In this document: piece after piece, positions 26,562 through 34,694 of the stretch
How the letters are laid out: each line of letters begins with the position of its first letter
Numbering within the stretch: the first letter of the stretch is position 1
Source of the DNA: Sphaerochaeta pleomorpha str. Grapes
GTDB taxonomy: Bacteria; Spirochaetota; Spirochaetia; Sphaerochaetales; Sphaerochaetaceae
Direction: 5' to 3'
Assembly (NCBI RefSeq): GCF_000236685.1
Contig: NC_016633.1
Span: 1,860,001-1,924,000 of the forward strand
DNA length: 64,000 nucleotides
Made by a program: the position numbers and the translations under genes
Notes under the pieces: generated by a model
What the model saw: the letters and a program-made list of their open reading frames with translations, nothing else
What the model was told of the DNA's origin: nothing
The model's database searches: none

Positions 26562-27059
26562 TTATTTGTTTTTTCTGAATGTTACTTCACAGATATCGTG
26601 ACCATTGGCGATGGTTTTACCAAGTTCATAGCCATAGTTACATTCAGCTGCAATACCTCTGTCCCCATCCATGGCAGCGTCACACATGAGCTTAATCTCT
26701 TCATCTGTCGCACCAAGCTTTTTCCAAGCAGTAACAAGCGGGCAGTAATGGAACTCAATATAAAGTTCGTCCTCATCACAACGTTTTACATCCATTTCGA
26801 ACACTTTCTGGACGTTGTCGGAGATAAAGACTTCTTTGAAAGCAGGAATACCCTCTTCTTTCTGGGCCCTCTGCATATTTGCACCATGGAAATGACCACA
26901 TTTGGTGATTGCCTCACGGGTGAAAGCCTCAGGATCCAAACCTGCTTTCTTGGCAGCTTCCATCATCAAGCACATCCAGGTTGCCCTGTGCTCGATAGCA
27001 CCTCTCAATACATTTACTATTTCATTGTCTACCAGTGTGGGTTCATTCTTGATTTCCAT
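26562..27059 (-). CDS. ATC-hydrolase-like protein (PF14196 type), cassette A
   Basis: 165 residues. Resembles the L-2-amino-thiazoline-4-carboxylate (ATC) hydrolase family, whose named Pseudomonas member opens the thiazoline ring on the way to L-cysteine; most members are uncharacterised. Shared with the cassette B protein: EHRATWM (23-29), RCG/KCG plus HG (C54, H58), YC in a hydrophobic strand (C106), CDxAMDGDRGIA (C126) and a C-terminal CE (C157). These four conserved cysteines and the His suggest metal binding or a catalytic thiol. It follows livF by 24 bases. Ring-opening or amidine hydrolysis is inferred only by family. Confidence 0.72.
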   Translation of the reverse strand: MEIKNEPTLVDNEIVNVLRGAIEHRATWMCLMMEAAKKAGLDPEAFTREAITKCGHFHGANMQRAQKEEGIPAFKEVFISDNVQKVFEMDVKRCDEDELYIEFHYCPLVTAWKKLGATDEEIKLMCDAAMDGDRGIAAECNYGYELGKTIANGHDICEVTFRKNK

Positions 27060-27083
27060 TTTTCTTTTTCCTTATTCTATTGG

Positions 27084-27803
27084 TTAAATATTTCCGAGAT
27101 ATGCCTTTCTGACATTATCATCTGTTAACAATTGTTTTCCTGTACCTTCCAGGGTTATCCTCCCTGTTTCCAGTACATAGGCCCTATCGGCAGTCTTGAG
27201 GGCCATTTTTGCATTCTGTTCTACCAGCAGAATGGTGACCCCGAGTTTCTTGATGTCCTTGATCAGATCGAATATCAGCATTACCAAGTTCGGAGAAAGC
27301 CCGAGAGACGGCTCATCCAATAACAGGACCTTGGGATCACTCATCAAAGCCCTTCCGATGGCAAGCATCTGCTGCTCACCCCCGCTTAGCGTCTTTGCAA
27401 CCTGGGTCTTCCTTTCAAACAGCCGGGGAAAAAGGCTGTAGACCTTTTCATAGTCCTGGGCAATCTTCACCTTGTCTTTCCTGGTGAAAGCCCCCAGTTT
27501 CAGATTGTCCTGCACAGAAAGGTCAGGGAACACTTCTCTTCCCTCAGGGGAAAGACAGATGCCCATTTTCACAATTTCCGCTGCGCTGCAATGGGCTAGG
27601 TCATTACCATCATAGATAATCTGTCCTTTCTTAGGCTTCAAAAGACCTACGATGGTGTTTAGAGTTGTTGATTTCCCTGCCCCGTTACTACCAATCAAGG
27701 CTACGATTTCACCTTTCCCGATTTCCATATTGATGCCTTTTACAGCATGGATCATTCCGTAGTAGGTATTGACATCTTTGAGTTCGAGAATTGGTTTAGG
27801 CAT
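27084..27803 (-). CDS. livF: Branched-chain-amino-acid-type ABC importer ATPase LivF, cassette A
   Basis: 239 residues. Walker A GSNGAGKST, signature LSGGEQQ, Walker B VLLLDEP and the LivF-type switch region LLVEQNAKMAL. ATG 27803 (MPKPIL) is chosen because GGAGG lies upstream and the fold begins there; it overlaps the livG stop by 8 bases. Works with LivG, LivH, LivM and the binding protein LivK. Confidence 0.92.
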   Translation of the reverse strand: MPKPILELKDVNTYYGMIHAVKGINMEIGKGEIVALIGSNGAGKSTTLNTIVGLLKPKKGQIIYDGNDLAHCSAAEIVKMGICLSPEGREVFPDLSVQDNLKLGAFTRKDKVKIAQDYEKVYSLFPRLFERKTQVAKTLSGGEQQMLAIGRALMSDPKVLLLDEPSLGLSPNLVMLIFDLIKDIKKLGVTILLVEQNAKMALKTADRAYVLETGRITLEGTGKQLLTDDNVRKAYLGNI

Positions 27804-28602
27804 GTTGCTCTTCCTCCTCTTCATCTTCATCTTCTTCGCCAAGGTACGCTACGATTACATCCTTGTTGGTGGCAATTTCCTGGGGAAGGCCCTCTGCAAT
27901 TTTCCGGCCGTGGTCAATGACGTAGATCCTGTCTGAGATATTCATGACCAGGTTCATGTCATGTTCAATCAAAACGATGGTAAAACCTTTGGAGACCAAG
28001 CTACGGATAAAGGCTAGCAACTCTTCGGATTCTTCGGGATTCATGCCCGCAGCAGGTTCATCAAGCAAAATCAATTGGGCCTCGGTAGCAATAGCACGTG
28101 CTATCTCTACCTTTCGCTGGTCTCCATAAGGAAGATTCGAGGGATAATCGTGGATATATTTATCAAGTTCAAGGAACTTAAGGATATCGACGGCTTTCTG
28201 TTGTTTTTCTTTTTCCAGTGTCCGGTACTTTTTAGTATGGAAAACCAGATCAAAAAAATTATAGTCAGTATTGGTATGCATGCCCAACAGGACATTCTGG
28301 ATTACCCTCATGTCAGAAAAAAGCCGGATATTTTGGAATGTCCGGGCCATTCCCGCTTTTACGATAGCCTGGGGAGTCTTCCCTTGGATTTCCTCTCCAT
28401 TGAAGAAGATTTGTCCACGGGTAGGTTGATAGACCCCGGTGAGCATATTGAATACCGTGGTCTTACCGGCACCGTTCGGCCCAATGATGCTTACAATCTC
28501 CCCTCTGTTTACCTGGAAATCAACATCATCTACGGCTTTGAGGCCTCCGAACTGTATGGATAGGTTTTTAACCAGCAGAATAGGATCCTGTTTAGTTTCC
28601 AT
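27796..28602 (-). CDS. livG: Branched-chain-amino-acid-type ABC importer ATPase LivG, cassette A
   Basis: 268 residues. Walker A GPNGAGKTT, LivG-type signature region LPYGDQRKVEIARA and Walker B LILLDEPAAGMNP, with IEHDMNLVM switch. Overlaps livM by 11 bases. Oddity: the C-terminus is a run of acidic residues (EEDEDEEEEEQHA) absent from the cassette B LivG and from typical LivG. Confidence 0.92.
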   Translation of the reverse strand: METKQDPILLVKNLSIQFGGLKAVDDVDFQVNRGEIVSIIGPNGAGKTTVFNMLTGVYQPTRGQIFFNGEEIQGKTPQAIVKAGMARTFQNIRLFSDMRVIQNVLLGMHTNTDYNFFDLVFHTKKYRTLEKEKQQKAVDILKFLELDKYIHDYPSNLPYGDQRKVEIARAIATEAQLILLDEPAAGMNPEESEELLAFIRSLVSKGFTIVLIEHDMNLVMNISDRIYVIDHGRKIAEGLPQEIATNKDVIVAYLGEEDEDEEEEEQHA

Positions 28603-29593
28603 AGGATTGCACCCCTTTCATCAGTTTGAAGGGCTTGTTGCTATGCCCCCCGAGAATTCCCTCAGGTTTGAATCTCATCATCAAGACAAGAATCAAGCCA
28701 TAGATGATGAACCGATACTCGCTGGCAAACCTCAAAATTTCCGGGAAGGAAATCAGCAGTGCTGCACCAAGGAACGAACCGGCAATGGATCCTGTTCCCC
28801 CGAGAATGACAATACTGATAATGATAATGGAGATGTCGAAATTGAAGGTATTGGGGTCAAGGAACCTGACAAAGTGAACATAGAACGCTCCTCCAAGACC
28901 TGCGATTGCCGCAGAGATGACAAAACTTTTCATCTTGTAGGCAGTTACATCCACACCCATCATGGTAGCAGCCAAAGAATCATCCCTGATCGCCATGAAA
29001 GCCCTTCCCATTTTCGAATTGACGATTCGATAGACAACCAGCGTTACCAAAGCTGTCATGATGATTGAAAGGTAGAAAAACCCGCCATTGAAGGTAGTGA
29101 GGGTAATACCGAAAAACTCAGGCCTTTCAATGTGGTTCACCCCTAATGGGCCACCTGTAAAGGATTGCCAGTTAAGTGCAACCATCTTGACGATTTCCCC
29201 GAAACCCAATGTCGCGATAGTAAGGTAACTGCCGGACAATCTACTGGTAGGGGCTGCAAGCATCAGACCGACAATACCTGCCATGACCATGCCGCAAAGC
29301 GCCGTTACCAACCAGGGAAGCCCCAGGTATTGCCACATCAGAGCCGAAGTATACCCACCTACGGCGCAGAAGCCCGCATGCCCGATCGATACAAGTCCCG
29401 TAAACCCAGTTAAAAGGTTCAAAGACAGGGAAAGCATCGAATACAGGGAAATCATGGTAAGGATACGCACGATGTAGGGTGATAAAAGGCCACTTTTGGG
29501 AAGATAGAGAACCAGTATAACCAGCACAGCCAGGGCTGCTATCTTCTTCGGTTTTGAATCCAATAGTTTTTTGCTTGTTTTGTTATGTTTCAT
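28592..29593 (-). CDS. livM: Branched-chain-amino-acid-type ABC importer permease LivM, cassette A
   Basis: 333 residues with about nine hydrophobic segments. LivM landmarks: GFTGLVSIGHAGFCAVGGY near 75-95, SGSYLTIATLGFGEI near 130-145, GRAFMAIRDDSLAA coupling region near 210 and VILGGTGSIAGSFLGAALL near 270. Four bases after livH. Confidence 0.9.
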   Translation of the reverse strand: MKHNKTSKKLLDSKPKKIAALAVLVILVLYLPKSGLLSPYIVRILTMISLYSMLSLSLNLLTGFTGLVSIGHAGFCAVGGYTSALMWQYLGLPWLVTALCGMVMAGIVGLMLAAPTSRLSGSYLTIATLGFGEIVKMVALNWQSFTGGPLGVNHIERPEFFGITLTTFNGGFFYLSIIMTALVTLVVYRIVNSKMGRAFMAIRDDSLAATMMGVDVTAYKMKSFVISAAIAGLGGAFYVHFVRFLDPNTFNFDISIIIISIVILGGTGSIAGSFLGAALLISFPEILRFASEYRFIIYGLILVLMMRFKPEGILGGHSNKPFKLMKGVQSYGN

Positions 29594-29596
29594 GAT

Positions 29597-30475
29597 TTAT
29601 ACCTTTTCAATCACCTTTTTGCCAAATAATCCATTCGGACGGAAAATGAGCACAATAATCAGAATGATGAATGCAACGGCATCACGATACCCACCACCGA
29701 GATAGTAGGCAGCAAAACTCTCTGCAAGTCCAACGACCAGGCCTCCGAACACAGCACCATGGAGGATTCCGATCCCTCCCAGAACTGCAGCGGAAAAAGC
29801 CTTGAGACCGGCTATAAATCCCATTTGCGGATTGACAATCTGGTAATAGCCGCTGATCAGTGAGCCTGCAACTGCAGCGGAAGCCCCACCCAAAAAGAAC
29901 GTAAACGAAATAACTTTATTAACATCAATGCCCATCAGTGATGCAGCCTTTGCATTCTGTTGCACGGCCCGCATAGCCAATCCAATCTTTGTTTTTTGGA
30001 CAATGAACGTTAAAAGGAGCAAAAGGGCAACGGAGACAGCAATTATTCCAACCTGAGTCGATTTAATCAAAATGTTTCCAACGGTAAAATTCCCATAGTC
30101 AAAAATCTTGGGAAACCACTTCGACCTGCTGCCAAACACGATCATCAGGAAATTCTGGATAATATAAGAACACCCAATAGTGGTGATAAGGGCAGAAATT
30201 CCCTTTGACTTCTTTACTCGTAGTGGTCTCAGGGCAATTCGATCCATCAGCATGGTCATACCGCCAGTTACCAAGACACTAACAACCACACCCCAGAACA
30301 GTCCGAAGCTTGTCGATACGACTACGACCATAGCGATATGAGCGCCGAAAGCGTAGGTAGCTCCATGGGCAAAGTTAACCAGGCGAAGAACGCCGAATAC
30401 CAGAGAATACCCAACGGCAATCAAGGCATAGACAATGCCTAGGGTTAATCCATCAAATACTTGTTGTAGAATCAT
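29597..30475 (-). CDS. livH: Branched-chain-amino-acid-type ABC importer permease LivH, cassette A
   Basis: 292 residues with about eight hydrophobic segments; LivH landmarks GLTLGIVYALIAVGYSLVFG, LRLVNFAHGATYA and the coupling stretch GLAMRAVQQNAKAASLMGI, plus AAVLGGIGILHGAVFGG. GGGAG is 5 bases before ATG. A stem-loop separates it from the upstream livK gene. Confidence 0.9.
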   Translation of the reverse strand: MILQQVFDGLTLGIVYALIAVGYSLVFGVLRLVNFAHGATYAFGAHIAMVVVVSTSFGLFWGVVVSVLVTGGMTMLMDRIALRPLRVKKSKGISALITTIGCSYIIQNFLMIVFGSRSKWFPKIFDYGNFTVGNILIKSTQVGIIAVSVALLLLLTFIVQKTKIGLAMRAVQQNAKAASLMGIDVNKVISFTFFLGGASAAVAGSLISGYYQIVNPQMGFIAGLKAFSAAVLGGIGILHGAVFGGLVVGLAESFAAYYLGGGYRDAVAFIILIIVLIFRPNGLFGKKVIEKV

Positions 30476-30500
30476 ACTAGCTCCCTACGTACTTACTTGA

Positions 30501-30525
30501 AAGGTGGGGGCGCCCCCCCACCCTT
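30501..30525 (-). promoter_or_regulatory. GC-rich stem-loop between livK and livH, cassette A
   Basis: AAGG-TGGGGG pairs with CCCCCA-(C)-CCTT around a 4-base loop with one bulged base. It lies right after the binding-protein gene without a T-run, as expected of an intercistronic mRNA-stabilising element. Confidence 0.55.
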
Positions 30526-30541
30526 CAATAGTCTTTACAAC

Positions 30542-31687
30542 CTATAACTTGCTCTTGTCGATCATGGTGAATTTGCCATCCTTGATCATCAACCAGTTGA
30601 ATGTCTTGAAGGCATCACCAGTTGCATCAAAGTACGTTACCCCTGCAACGCCATCATAGTTGATCTTGTAGAGCTGATCCTTGATGGCTTTCCTGTCTGC
30701 AGATTTGGCTTCGTTGATAGCCTGGACAAACATACCAAGTGAATCATACGCCTGGGCAGTGAGGGAACTGGGAATCTTGCCAGCGTAATCTTTCATGTAA
30801 TCGTCAACAAAACTCCTGACCTTCGCTTCAGGGCTCTCATGGAAGAATATTGCAGGAAGGGCAATACCGTTCCCGTCTTCCTGAGCAAGCTTGATCAGCT
30901 GTTCGCTGTAGGCATTAGAGAAACCAATGAGGTTGATCTTGGAATCAATGTCCCTGTACTGGTTGGCAAAAGGTCCAAGGATGTTGTACATGGCACAAAC
31001 GATGATCGTATCGGGCTTGTAGGAACGAAGCTTGGTGATGGTTGAGGAGAAATCGGTCAAACCATCAAGGATTTCCTCGTATCCGACAATCTCGAGCTCC
31101 GGATGATCCTTGGCAAGGGTATTGATAAGGATATCTGCAGTCTTTACGCCCCAGTCGGTTTTGACTGCAAGGACGGCAACCCTTTTGGCCTTGAATACGT
31201 CAGAGGCAATGTTCAGTGTTTCGTTAGCCTCGACGTTGATCAATGAGTTATTCCTGAAGATATACTCGCCCATGCCCGAATAGTCCGGATGGGAAGCACT
31301 GGGGGAAATCTCGGGGACACCGACTTCCTCATAAGTAGGGGCGGCAGCCATGGAAACACCGCTTGCAAAGTGACCGACGACACCGACAATGTCCTTGTTC
31401 CCTGCAATTCGTTCGGCAATCGAAGCTGCTTCCTCGCCACTGTTCTTGTCATCGAAATCAACGATTTCAATCTGACGACCGTCAAAAATCCCGCCAGCTG
31501 CATTGATCTGCTTTGCATGCAATTCAACCGCGTTCTTAAATCCTTGGCCATATTCGGCAAAGTCGCCGGTAAGGGGGCCTACAACTGCAATCTTAATAGG
31601 TTTCTGGGTTTCTTTGCTTCCGTTAGCGAAAGCAAAACCTAATACAAGCAGAGACAGGAGAGCTACCAACATAATACGCTTTTTCAT
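30542..31687 (-). CDS. livK: Periplasmic LivK-type substrate-binding protein, cassette A
   Basis: 381 residues. Signal peptide about 1-21 (MKKRIMLVALLSLLVLGFAFA, followed by NGSKE) and a Periplas_BP_6-type fold: IKIAVVGPLTGDFAEYG, INAAGGIFDGRQIE, VGVVGHFASGVSMA, SPSASHPDYSGMG. The binding pocket of this family recognises the alpha-amino-carboxylate group, but many members bind other small carboxylates. ATG 31687 is chosen since GGAGG is 8 bases upstream. First gene of cassette A, divergent from a GntR regulator. Confidence 0.9.
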   Translation of the reverse strand: MKKRIMLVALLSLLVLGFAFANGSKETQKPIKIAVVGPLTGDFAEYGQGFKNAVELHAKQINAAGGIFDGRQIEIVDFDDKNSGEEAASIAERIAGNKDIVGVVGHFASGVSMAAAPTYEEVGVPEISPSASHPDYSGMGEYIFRNNSLINVEANETLNIASDVFKAKRVAVLAVKTDWGVKTADILINTLAKDHPELEIVGYEEILDGLTDFSSTITKLRSYKPDTIIVCAMYNILGPFANQYRDIDSKINLIGFSNAYSEQLIKLAQEDGNGIALPAIFFHESPEAKVRSFVDDYMKDYAGKIPSSLTAQAYDSLGMFVQAINEAKSADRKAIKDQLYKINYDGVAGVTYFDATGDAFKTFNWLMIKDGKFTMIDKSKL

Positions 31688-32004
31688 TGAACGATCCTCC
31701 ATCCTTTCTTTACTCTTTCGTAGAAACTACAAAAGGTTTTCTGTGTGATTCGAGTGAATTTTCCGAGCCTTCTCTTTTGGTATATCACTGGAATTCCAGT
31801 AACATACTAGAAAGAGTACCATAGAATTCAGATTACGCAAGGAAAAATCTCAGGAATTTTTTTTCGCCGCCGATTACCTTTTTGAGAACAAACAAGGTAC
31901 TGAAAATCTATCGCATATAAATTATTTCGTCTCTTGTAAATGCTCTATAAATTCTTTATCATCAAAAAACATTGATAAAAATCAAATTATATGGAGCATC
32001 TGAA
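31688..32004. other. Divergent control region of cassette A
   Basis: No gene. AT-rich, holding the promoters of livK (minus) and the GntR regulator (plus), with a 14-base palindrome at 31787-31800 as best operator candidate. Confidence 0.55.
31787..31800. promoter_or_regulatory. Candidate GntR operator ACTGGAATTCCAGT
   Basis: Perfect 14-base palindrome about 100 bases before the livK start, in the divergent region. I do not see the same word in the cassette B control region (40895-41155), so the two regulators may have different sites. Confidence 0.45.
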
Positions 32005-32673
32005 ATGGCCGAAACAAAGAATAAGTATGGTGGCGATCCATTAAAAAACCAATATCATAAAATTATTCTAGACAGAATCATACACTGCACGTATAAAAGC
32101 AATGACATTATCAATATCCAGTCACTTGTATCTGAGTTCAATGTCAGCAAAACCCCAATCAGGGAAGCCCTTCTTGAACTCTGCGACGAGGGTCTTTTGA
32201 AAAGCATTCCCAAATTTGGGTATGAAGTCACCCCGTTCGAGGAAGACCAAATCAGACAGGTTTTAAATTTCAGGTATCTGATCGAGACCAGTGCCATGGA
32301 TGCCTATTGGGAAATGCTCTCAAACAAAGAAACCATAGAGGAACTGACTGCAATCGTTGACATCAGCGAATCCCTTCGCGAGGAGGCAAGTCCCTTGGAA
32401 CGCTGGGAACATACCGCACAGTTCCATATCAAGCTAGCCTCATTATACAAAAATGAGTACCTGAGTGCCCAATTGAAGAAGGCCATCAGGTTTTTAGGCA
32501 TCGATTATGCCCGTTCCATCTGGATCTCCCTCAATCCCATTGACAAGTATTTTGGCGAGGAATGCCACCGGGTCATCATTAAAGAAATCGAAAACAACAA
32601 CAAAAAGAATGCCCTTTTGGCCTTGAAAAAAGACATGGAAAACTACAGGAAGATTTGTTTAAACAAACGATAA
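32005..32673 (+). CDS. GntR-family regulator (FCD type), cassette A
   Basis: 222 residues. N-terminal winged helix (about 15-75, with FNVSKTPIREALLELCDEGLL and PKFGYEVTPF) and an all-helical effector domain typical of the FadR/FCD subfamily. The cassette B regulator is clearly similar throughout (SKSPIREALIELCNEGFLKS, PRFGYEVVSF, LExWEHxxxFHI/L). ATG 32005 has GGAG 8 bases upstream; an upstream ATT-type extension is not credible. Divergent from livK, hence probable local regulator. Confidence 0.87.
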   Translation: MAETKNKYGGDPLKNQYHKIILDRIIHCTYKSNDIINIQSLVSEFNVSKTPIREALLELCDEGLLKSIPKFGYEVTPFEEDQIRQVLNFRYLIETSAMDAYWEMLSNKETIEELTAIVDISESLREEASPLERWEHTAQFHIKLASLYKNEYLSAQLKKAIRFLGIDYARSIWISLNPIDKYFGEECHRVIIKEIENNNKKNALLALKKDMENYRKICLNKR

Positions 32674-32712
32674 GGGCTTCCATCCCTTTCGTATACCCCT
32701 ACTCACGAACAA

Positions 32713-32739
32713 CAGTCCCAAGGAATTCTCTTGGGACTG
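32713..32739. terminator. Stem-loop between convergent gntR (A) and cyuA-like (B) genes
   Basis: Perfect 10-base stem CAGTCCCAAG/CTTGGGACTG with a 7-base loop. T-content after the stem is weak on both sides. It likely serves as the shared end of two convergent transcripts. Confidence 0.6.
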
Positions 32740-32772
32740 CCGAATGGACTCTTATTAGATGAAAATGATCAG

Positions 32773-34062
32773 TTAGTTTTCTTTCTCCATCATGATGTTC
32801 AGGATTTCCCGGTCTGTAGATTTCATACCAATCCTACCCATCCTTCCAAAACTCTTGATGGTATTGTCAGCATTCGACTTGACCAGTCCATCTCCATTAA
32901 TGAAGCTCTTGTTTTCCTTCATTCCCATTTCAAAGGCAAAGATTCCCGATTTGACTGCAGTTGCAATCTTTGAGGCACAGGAGGCCTTTGCCCCATCGCA
33001 GACTACCCCACCGATATCGGCAAGACAATTTGTAATGACGTTGGAAATTTCCTGTTGCCTTCCACCATGCAGATACGCAATGCCACATCCGGCAGCAGTC
33101 CCTGCACATACGGCCCCACAGAAAGCACTCAGGCTTCCCAATTGGTTTTTCTCCTGCATGGAGATGAGATTGCTCAAAGCCAAGGCCCTCAATAACTCTT
33201 CGTGAGATGATTTGAGCTCTTTTGCATACTCCATAACCGGAAGAGATACCGTCATTCCTTGGTTCCCGCTGCCGCTATTGATGATAACAGGCATCGAACA
33301 ACCGCCCATCCTGGCATCTGAACCGGCAGCCGCGGCGGCACAGGCGCGTGTTCGGACATCATTCTTATCATAGAATTTCAGCAGTGATTTCCCTACCCCG
33401 AGCCCCCATTTGCCTGTCAAACCTTCTTTCGATATTGCAGCATTATACTCAATCTCCCGTTCAAGGACTGATTTGATGTCATCTACTTTTACCGTGTCAG
33501 CAAACTCTACAATATCTTTTACATTCAGAAAGGCAGCATACTTTTCGAAGACATTGTCATCATCTTCTTTGATCTCTTTTGAAAAAAGAATCGTATCATT
33601 TTTCTCGATCAACGTAATATTCGTATGATGGGTGGTAATTTCCACTGCTGCAGAATCTGAAGCATTGCAGGCATATACGCGAATGAACAGATTGTTTTCA
33701 TTCGATGACAACAAACAGGTACAGAAACCTTCACGTAGCAAACTTCTCGTCTTTTTGACATCCTCACTGGAAACCTCTTTGAGCACTTCCAGTCCACTTT
33801 CAGGATTTCCCCCAACCACGCCAAGGGTTGCCGCAACATCAATGCCTCGCAAACCCTCACAATTAGGCACCACGACCCCCTGCACATTCTTTACAATATT
33901 CCCACTGCAAGCGACGCTGATTTTATCAGGCATGGCACCAAGGGTTTCCCGTGCTTTCGCTGCGGCGTATGCGATGGCAATGGGCTCAGTGCAACCCAAA
34001 GCCGGTTGCAATTCCATTTTCAGTAACGCAACATATGCTTCATAGATATCTGTATCCATCAT
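32773..34062 (-). CDS. UPF0597/CyuA-type desulfidase-like protein (paralogue 3, cassette B)
   Basis: 429 residues. C24 (GCTEP), C52 (CSGN), C255 (GCSMP), C315 (FCG), C355 and C362 (CDGAKASC) match the cluster-type cysteines of the other two copies. Two starts (MM) exist; the first ATG overlaps the last base of the dhaL stop (TAATG), so the genes are translationally coupled. That coupling of a lyase to a ketose-kinase subunit is itself unusual. Substrate unknown. Confidence 0.85.
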   Translation of the reverse strand: MMDTDIYEAYVALLKMELQPALGCTEPIAIAYAAAKARETLGAMPDKISVACSGNIVKNVQGVVVPNCEGLRGIDVAATLGVVGGNPESGLEVLKEVSSEDVKKTRSLLREGFCTCLLSSNENNLFIRVYACNASDSAAVEITTHHTNITLIEKNDTILFSKEIKEDDDNVFEKYAAFLNVKDIVEFADTVKVDDIKSVLEREIEYNAAISKEGLTGKWGLGVGKSLLKFYDKNDVRTRACAAAAAGSDARMGGCSMPVIINSGSGNQGMTVSLPVMEYAKELKSSHEELLRALALSNLISMQEKNQLGSLSAFCGAVCAGTAAGCGIAYLHGGRQQEISNVITNCLADIGGVVCDGAKASCASKIATAVKSGIFAFEMGMKENKSFINGDGLVKSNADNTIKSFGRMGRIGMKSTDREILNIMMEKEN

Positions 34063-34685
34063 TAGGCTCTCTGTACGTATGCTGCCAAGGATTTGAAAAT
34101 CAAACTCCCGACAACAGAACCACCGTCAATGATCCCGATACTTTTTTCCCCGTAGTAGGCAGCTCTACCATGGACAGACTTCATAGACCTGGTGTTTTCC
34201 GATCCTATACGTGCGGCTTCGGCGGCTTTTTCAAAAGCGACCACAGCCCCTTCACCCTGATAAGCTTGCAAGGCATCGATACCGGGAATAAGGGAATCGA
34301 GAATTGTCTTTTCCCCAGCTTTGCTCCCTGCCTTCTTCATGATATTTTCAATCCCTGAATACAGAGCCGCGACCAGGTCTTCCAGGCTTGCGTCTGTCTT
34401 CCCTTTCAATTTTTTCGCCATGCCCATCATGCCAAAGGAAGTGATGGTACCCAAAGAAGAGGGTGCTGACTCATTGAAGGTCCCCGCCATGTTCATGAAC
34501 ACCTTTCCCAGGTCCTCTTCAGTGTTTTCAAGCAAATAATGCAAGACGCTTTTATACCCGTCGCTCATAGAAATACCAAGATCCCCATCACCATTTTGCT
34601 GGTCGAGCGCGATAAGGTACTCTTTTTCACTTGTCATGGTTTCGCTAATATAGTTCATTGCTTCACAAAGATTCACACTATTCAT
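34062..34685 (-). CDS. DhaL-type ATP-binding kinase subunit, cassette B
   Basis: 207 residues, the size of stand-alone DhaL. Metal-binding aspartates in ALDQQNGDGDLG (D28, D33, D35), phosphate contacts in PSSLGTITSFG, and HGRAAYYGEKSIGIIDGGSVVG at the end. In PTS-type systems DhaL partners DhaK and DhaM; no dhaM is present here, so ATP may be used directly, as in the fused cassette A protein. Nine bases separate it from dhaK. Confidence 0.87.
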   Translation of the reverse strand: MNSVNLCEAMNYISETMTSEKEYLIALDQQNGDGDLGISMSDGYKSVLHYLLENTEEDLGKVFMNMAGTFNESAPSSLGTITSFGMMGMAKKLKGKTDASLEDLVAALYSGIENIMKKAGSKAGEKTILDSLIPGIDALQAYQGEGAVVAFEKAAEAARIGSENTRSMKSVHGRAAYYGEKSIGIIDGGSVVGSLIFKSLAAYVQRA

Positions 34686-34694
34686 TGGTTTCCC

